Shown one piece after another: positions 60,234 through 64,000 of a stretch of 64,000 nt of DNA. The stretch is from assembly GCA_963821935.1 (NCBI GenBank), contig CAWGFM010000004.1:744001-808000 (forward strand), given 5' to 3'. Position 1 is the first letter of the stretch, and each line of letters opens with the position of its first letter. Origin of the DNA: JAOUEA01 sp963821935. GTDB lineage: Bacteria; Actinomycetota; UBA4738; HRBIN12. Under the pieces are notes generated by a model that worked only from the letters and a program-made list of their open reading frames with translations, did no database searches and had not been told where the DNA came from. Both the position numbers and the translations under genes were made by a program.

Positions 60234-61559
60234 ATGGTGCCGCCCCAGCCCACGTCGCCGGATCCGGCGCCTCCGGATCCCACGGCCCACCCCCTGGGCA
60301 CCGAGCTTCCCGATGGAGCCCGATTCATCGGCAGGCAACCGGATGCCACCGTGCTGTGGAACGTGGGCGATCACCCCGACGATGCCGACCTCGCTGCCTG
60401 CGTGGCATGCGGCCTCTGCTTGCCCCATTGCCCCACGTACCGGCTCACCGGTGAGGAGTCTGCCTCGCCCCGCGGCCGGATCGCCGCGATGCGCTCGGTG
60501 GCCGATGGCATCGCGCCGGTCGACGACACCTTCGCGCGGTTCATGGATCTGTGCCTGGTGTGCCGCGCGTGCGAGGACGTGTGCCCGTCGCACGTACCGT
60601 TCGGCCGCATGATGGAGCGCGCGCGGGTGCAGGTGGAGCCCCTTCGGTCACGACGAGCCAGGTTCGTCCGCTGGCTCGGTCTCGACGTCGTGCTCCCGCA
60701 TCGCAAGCTGTTGTGGATCGCCGCGCTGCTGCAGCCGATCACGCGACCCTTCCTGCCGCGCAGCGTGCGGGCCCTCACGCCCAGGCCGACCGCGCTGTTC
60801 CGACGGCTGCCCGCCGTCACCGAGCCGCCGCCCGGCGTCGACGTTCGAGGCACCGTCGCGGTCTTGTCCGGGTGCGTGCAGGATCGGTGGTTCCGCGATG
60901 TGAACGAAGCCACGATCCGGGTGCTGACCCGCAACGGGTGGCGCGTCTCGGTGCCGCGCGATCAGACCTGCTGCGGCGCGCTGCCCGCGCACAACGGTCA
61001 CCTGGAGACCGCTCGGTCCCTGGCCCGGACGAACGCCCGCGCCTTCGCGGGCGCCGATCACGTCATCGTGAACGCCGCGGGGTGCGGTGCCCACATGAAG
61101 GAGGCCGACGAGCTCGTGGACGGCACCGCATCACCGGTGCGCGACCTCATGGAGTTCCTGGCGGACGAGGGTCTGCGCGAGGTTCCCCCAGGCACGGACC
61201 ATCGTGTGCGGGTCGCCTATCACGACGCATGCCATGCGCTTCGCGCGCAGGGAATCCGGGCACAGCCACGATCCGTGCTCGCTCAGATCGACGGTGTCGA
61301 TGTGGCCGAGATCGAGCACGGCGACCGATGCTGCGGCGCTGCCGGTCTGTACAACATCACCGAGCCGGCGATGGCAGGCGAGCTGATGCGACAGAAGGTG
61401 GAAGCGATCGCGGACAGCGGCGCCCAGGTCGTGGCCAGCGCCAACCCGGGCTGCACGATGCAGATCCGTGCTGGGCTCAGCGCCATCCATGCTCCGATCG
61501 AGGTGGTGCACCCGGTGCAACTGCTCGACGAGGCCTACGGACGCGCCGAGGGACGGTGA
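60234..61559 (+). CDS. glcF: Glycolate oxidase iron-sulfur subunit GlcF type
   Basis: A 441-aa ferredoxin-type protein. Two 4Fe-4S motifs, CVACGLCLPHCPTY and CLVCRACEDVCPSHV, are followed by two cysteine-rich CCG domains (QTCCGALPAHNGHL; GDRCCGAAGLYNI; NPGCTMQIRAG). It passes electrons from GlcD/GlcE to the quinone pool. It is separated from glcE by 2.1 kb holding the opposite-strand aminotransferase and dioxygenase genes, an uncommon break of the glcDEF order. Confidence 0.93.
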   Translation: MVPPQPTSPDPAPPDPTAHPLGTELPDGARFIGRQPDATVLWNVGDHPDDADLAACVACGLCLPHCPTYRLTGEESASPRGRIAAMRSVADGIAPVDDTFARFMDLCLVCRACEDVCPSHVPFGRMMERARVQVEPLRSRRARFVRWLGLDVVLPHRKLLWIAALLQPITRPFLPRSVRALTPRPTALFRRLPAVTEPPPGVDVRGTVAVLSGCVQDRWFRDVNEATIRVLTRNGWRVSVPRDQTCCGALPAHNGHLETARSLARTNARAFAGADHVIVNAAGCGAHMKEADELVDGTASPVRDLMEFLADEGLREVPPGTDHRVRVAYHDACHALRAQGIRAQPRSVLAQIDGVDVAEIEHGDRCCGAAGLYNITEPAMAGELMRQKVEAIADSGAQVVASANPGCTMQIRAGLSAIHAPIEVVHPVQLLDEAYGRAEGR

Positions 61560-61586
61560 CACCGTCGGTCGCCTCGACGGCCCTCG

Positions 61587-62930
61587 TTAGAGGTCGCCGT
61601 CGGCGGCCAGCGCCTGCAGCAGGCCGCCGGTCGATCCGGCATCTCCCGCCGCCAGGGCCATGGCGATCGCTGCCTCACGAGCAGCGTCCGGCGGTGCGAA
61701 CACGGATGGACCCAGGATCCCTGACAGCGTGGGCATGCGACCGATGCCTGGCTCCGCATCGTCCGCGCCGGGAAGCACGAGGACCGCGCTGGTCGCCGAA
61801 CGCTCGCCGCCACGGTCCGAGGGATCGTTGACGACGCCCTGCCCTGCCACCCACATGGTCGCACCGCCACCACCGTCGAGGTTGACCGCGCTCACCGCGC
61901 CCAGCCGGACCATGTACGCGCCGAGCTGGATCATCGACATGCCGACCGATGCGCTCTTGCGACCGTCGACCGTCACCAGCAGGATCTCGCGATCCGCCGT
62001 GATCCCGATGGCGGTCCGGGGGTTCCGTGAGCAGAAGTACGACGCGCACGAGTGCGCGATGTTCCTGCCCGCCCGCACCAGCTGCGGCATGCCGCCGATC
62101 GAATCCATGACGCCTCTCCAGCCGTAGGACCAGGTCAGGCGCACCGTCTGATGCTTCTCGACACGGTGCAGCACGTTCGCGCCTTTGCCCGAGGTCCGGG
62201 ACGAGAGGACGATGGCTTTGGCGGGAACCCCCATGCGGGCCGATCCGCATCGGCTCCGCACGACCTGGTAGTCGCGTACCAGGCCGACCCCGTCCTTGCC
62301 GAACGCGCGCTTGCCCGCGGGCATCAGGCGTACCGAGCACGAGCCGGAACGCGGTCTCACGGACGAGCCACCGTAGGGCGTGAACGCGACCACCTCACCG
62401 CCACGAGGTCGTCCCGTGTTCCATCCGCCCACCGGGAACCGTCGTCTCGTGCTCAGGTTCTTGGCCGACACCGTGACCTCCTGGGTGTCGATGAAGCTCT
62501 GCTGCTCGTCCTGGCTGATGGCGAAACTGGCCCCGTTCTGCAGCCCCAGACCCTTCAACGAGCCGTCTTCGGCGAACGGGTGCAGCGGGCGCCCCGGATC
62601 GATCGTGAAGTCCCCGTTGACGGCGGCCAGAGCACCGTGGGCAGCACCGATGGCGCTGGGCTTGGCCCACACACCCATGGTTCCGCCGGCCGTCGCGGTG
62701 TCCAGCGTGACCGATGCGCTCGGGTCCACGGTCAGGACGTGGACGATCCATGGACCATCAGGGTCGGCGATCCTGGTGTACGTGAGCCCCGGGGCGAGCA
62801 CCTGCCTGGCGATGGAACGCACTGGGCGGTGACCAGCGGCCGCGGGGGGCGATGCGTTGGTCGAGACCGAGATGGCGATCATGCCGGCCACGACGACCAC
62901 GGCGGCGCTCCGACGTTTCCCTGCTGGCAT
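61587..62930 (-). CDS. Exported phosphodiester glycosidase-family (NAGPA-like) protein
   Basis: A 447-aa secreted protein. An Ala/Val-rich signal peptide (residues 1-32) precedes a domain of the N-acetylglucosamine-1-phosphodiester alpha-N-acetylglucosaminidase family (VNGDFTIDPGRP; PRTAIGITADREILLVTVDG; AVNLDGGGGATMWVAG, then DRGGERSATSAVLV). Homologues remove sugar-phosphodiester caps, for example in wall polymers. A conserved Cys pair (CASYFC) could be disulfide-bonded outside the cell. Stop convergent with glcF, 27 nt apart. Confidence 0.9.
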   Translation of the reverse strand: MPAGKRRSAAVVVVAGMIAISVSTNASPPAAAGHRPVRSIARQVLAPGLTYTRIADPDGPWIVHVLTVDPSASVTLDTATAGGTMGVWAKPSAIGAAHGALAAVNGDFTIDPGRPLHPFAEDGSLKGLGLQNGASFAISQDEQQSFIDTQEVTVSAKNLSTRRRFPVGGWNTGRPRGGEVVAFTPYGGSSVRPRSGSCSVRLMPAGKRAFGKDGVGLVRDYQVVRSRCGSARMGVPAKAIVLSSRTSGKGANVLHRVEKHQTVRLTWSYGWRGVMDSIGGMPQLVRAGRNIAHSCASYFCSRNPRTAIGITADREILLVTVDGRKSASVGMSMIQLGAYMVRLGAVSAVNLDGGGGATMWVAGQGVVNDPSDRGGERSATSAVLVLPGADDAEPGIGRMPTLSGILGPSVFAPPDAAREAAIAMALAAGDAGSTGGLLQALAADGDL

Positions 62931-62999
62931 GCGCTAGGCATCGGTCCCCTCGGGGCATCCCTTGAATCGTCCAGAGAGCCTGCGGCCCAACATCTCTGA

Positions 63000-63005
63000 T
63001 AAGGT
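63000..63005 (+). promoter_or_regulatory. -10 element of the RDD gene
   Basis: TAAGGT, 7 nt before the ATG at 63013; it argues against the ATG at 63007. Confidence 0.45.
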
Positions 63006-63012
63006 GATGCCG

Positions 63013-63522
63013 ATGCGATACATCGGACTGGGGCGTCGTTGCATCGCGCAGCTCATCGATCTGCTCATCATGGGCGGCATCATCGCTGCCATGGGCGATT
63101 ACGGCGACGGACCTGGGTACCAGGTGTCGTGGTTGGGATGGCGCTTCGTCCTCGCGTTCGTCGTCGTTCCCTCGACCTACCTCGTCATGTTCGAATGGCT
63201 GCTGGGCGCCACGCCCGGCAAGCTCGTCATGGGCATCCGCGTCCGCGACGTCCACGGCACACGGATCGGGTTCGGTCAGTCCCTGACACGCAACCTCGCG
63301 CGGCTCATCGATGCGATCCCGTACGTCATCCCGTACCTGGTGGGGGCGGTGGTCGTCTCGCGCTCACCATGCAGGCAGCGCCTGGGGGATCGATGGGCGG
63401 ACACGGTGGTCATCGCCTGGGGATCGGACGTCGAAGCCGACACCCACGCTGCCTCCCAGATCGGGCCCTCACCGTGGCCACCGCTGCCCCCACCACCTGC
63501 CTCGAGGACGCCGGAGTGGTGA
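63013..63522 (+). CDS. RDD-family membrane protein
   Basis: A 169-aa protein with the RDD fold: LGRRCIAQLIDLLIMGGIIA (Arg and Asp of the first helix), FVLAFVVVPSTYLVMFEWLL, GATPGKLVMGIRV, SLTRNLARLIDAIPYVIPYL and CRQRLGDRWADTVVI. A Pro-rich C-terminal tail (SPWPPLPPPPASR) follows. Family roles include ion or solute transport, mostly undefined. Two hydrophobic regions and a possible third are seen. Confidence 0.9.
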   Translation: MRYIGLGRRCIAQLIDLLIMGGIIAAMGDYGDGPGYQVSWLGWRFVLAFVVVPSTYLVMFEWLLGATPGKLVMGIRVRDVHGTRIGFGQSLTRNLARLIDAIPYVIPYLVGAVVVSRSPCRQRLGDRWADTVVIAWGSDVEADTHAASQIGPSPWPPLPPPPASRTPEW

Positions 63523-63529
63523 GCGTCGT

Positions 63530-64000
63530 CTACCAGCGACTCTCCGTGGCGCCCAGCGCCTGGCGGGCGGTGCACGTCGTCCCCACGCCGTAGAGGGGCT
63601 CGTCGCGGCCCGCGTCCAGCCGCAGGTAGAAGCATGCGCCGGCCTGCGCGCTGATCGCTGCGGCCCACGTGGTCTGGTCGGCGTAGACGCTGATCTCATC
63701 GAGGCCCGACGATTCCTGGTCCGGGCCGACCGCCGCGAGTCGCCCGTCGTGCAGTCCCGCTGCGTTCACGCCGGCGGCGTTCGCGGTCACGAACGAGCCG
63801 GTCGACGAACGCGTCGCCAACGCCGCGGCCTCCGCTTCCCGCAGGTCGAACTGCGCATGCCCGATGGTGTTCGCGATGGGTCGGTTGGCGAAGATCTCGA
63901 CCACCAGCACGATCGAGGAGATGGCGAGCGCGCCCACCACCAGCCAGAACCCTCGGTTCGAGCGGCGCGGCGCCGCCTCGACCTCACCCTCGAACTCGCG
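63530..64000 (-). CDS. Single-pass membrane protein with pilin-like C-terminus (N-terminus outside window)
   Basis: The frame is open to the window edge. A charged segment (EFEGEVEAAPRRSNRG) precedes one hydrophobic helix (WLVVGALAISSIVLVVEIF). An outside domain of about 110 residues follows, ending in two Cys (GACFYLRLDAG and GTTCTARQALG). The tail WAAAISAQAGACFYLRLD resembles the C-terminal disulfide segment of actinobacterial type IV-like pilins. However, the helix lacks the GFTLxE prepilin cleavage site. Starts inside the window (GTG at 63940) are possible but the frame looks coding upstream. Confidence 0.7.
   Translation of the reverse strand, partial: REFEGEVEAAPRRSNRGFWLVVGALAISSIVLVVEIFANRPIANTIGHAQFDLREAEAAALATRSSTGSFVTANAAGVNAAGLHDGRLAAVGPDQESSGLDEISVYADQTTWAAAISAQAGACFYLRLDAGRDEPLYGVGTTCTARQALGATESRW

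Noticed and set aside
1..64000. CRISPR arrays, insertion sequences, prophage or integrative-element ends.
   Set aside because: No regularly spaced repeats, transposase or integrase motifs, or paired terminal repeats were seen. The holin-like domain at 22.7 kb is part of a chromosomal fusion, not a phage module.
63530..64000. Type IV prepilin assignment.
   Set aside because: The C-terminal Cys segment is pilin-like but the hydrophobic helix lacks the GFTLxE processing site and the N-terminus is outside the window, so only a descriptive name is given.

Overview
The window is very GC-rich and gene-dense. It carries the housekeeping order glmU-prs-rplY-pth-mfd, a metG / tatD / G5-RlpA protein / rsmA / ispE string, and a divergent rsmI / protein O-mannosyltransferase pair. 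These are arrangements typical of Actinomycetota. Many genes start 6-9 nt after a TANNNT hexamer (leaderless transcripts) and many adjacent genes share a GTGA stop/start overlap. I assign it to an actinobacterium, probably an uncultured lineage. The class cannot be fixed from the sequence.

Layout. 1-9.2 kb (mostly minus): mfd (cut by the edge), pth (one apparent frameshift), rplY, then a plus-strand ECF sigma factor with a membrane anti-sigma candidate placed between rplY and prs-glmU. 9.3-15.4 kb: a membrane class III nucleotidyl cyclase coupled to a lipoprotein substrate-binding protein, a 0.7-kb stretch without a recognisable gene, and a large cyclase-ATPase-TPR protein. 15.6-28.6 kb: tRNA-Gln, ispE, rsmA, a G5/RlpA cell-wall protein behind a structured leader, tatD, metG, an envelope gene group (AI-2E permease family, small membrane protein, YihY-holin fusion), a HerA-type ATPase, rsmI, a DUF3052 gene and pmt. 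28.7-34 kb: CocE-type hydrolase, YbaK-type editing protein, CPBP membrane protein, FAD oxidoreductase, Lrp-ligand-domain protein and a LEA-like repeat protein.

34-50 kb is an accessory carbohydrate region. A DeoR regulator and a perfect 10-bp inverted repeat lie between two divergent operons: DeoR-amidohydrolase-MFS-phosphotransferase on minus, and SIS-isomerase / sugar ABC importer / membrane-anchored beta-helix protein with an NPCBM domain on plus. A GH4 glycosidase and a minus-strand operon of two PfkB sugar kinases plus a tandem methyltransferase flank them. The substrate is not known.

50-64 kb: a macro-domain protein; a second cyclase coupled to a second orphan substrate-binding protein (frameshifted here); a rhodanese; glycolate-oxidase-type subunits GlcD, GlcE and GlcF, interrupted by a FUSC-type membrane protein and by an opposite-strand tryptophan 2,3-dioxygenase/aminotransferase pair; a phosphodiester-glycosidase-family exported protein; an RDD protein; and a partial membrane protein with a pilin-like tail.

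The most unusual themes are two independent cyclase/orphan-binding-protein gene pairs, the DeoR-controlled bidirectional sugar locus, the tandem methyltransferase joined to sugar kinases, and a candidate LexA box plus a hairpin-masked ribosome binding site in front of the G5/RlpA gene.
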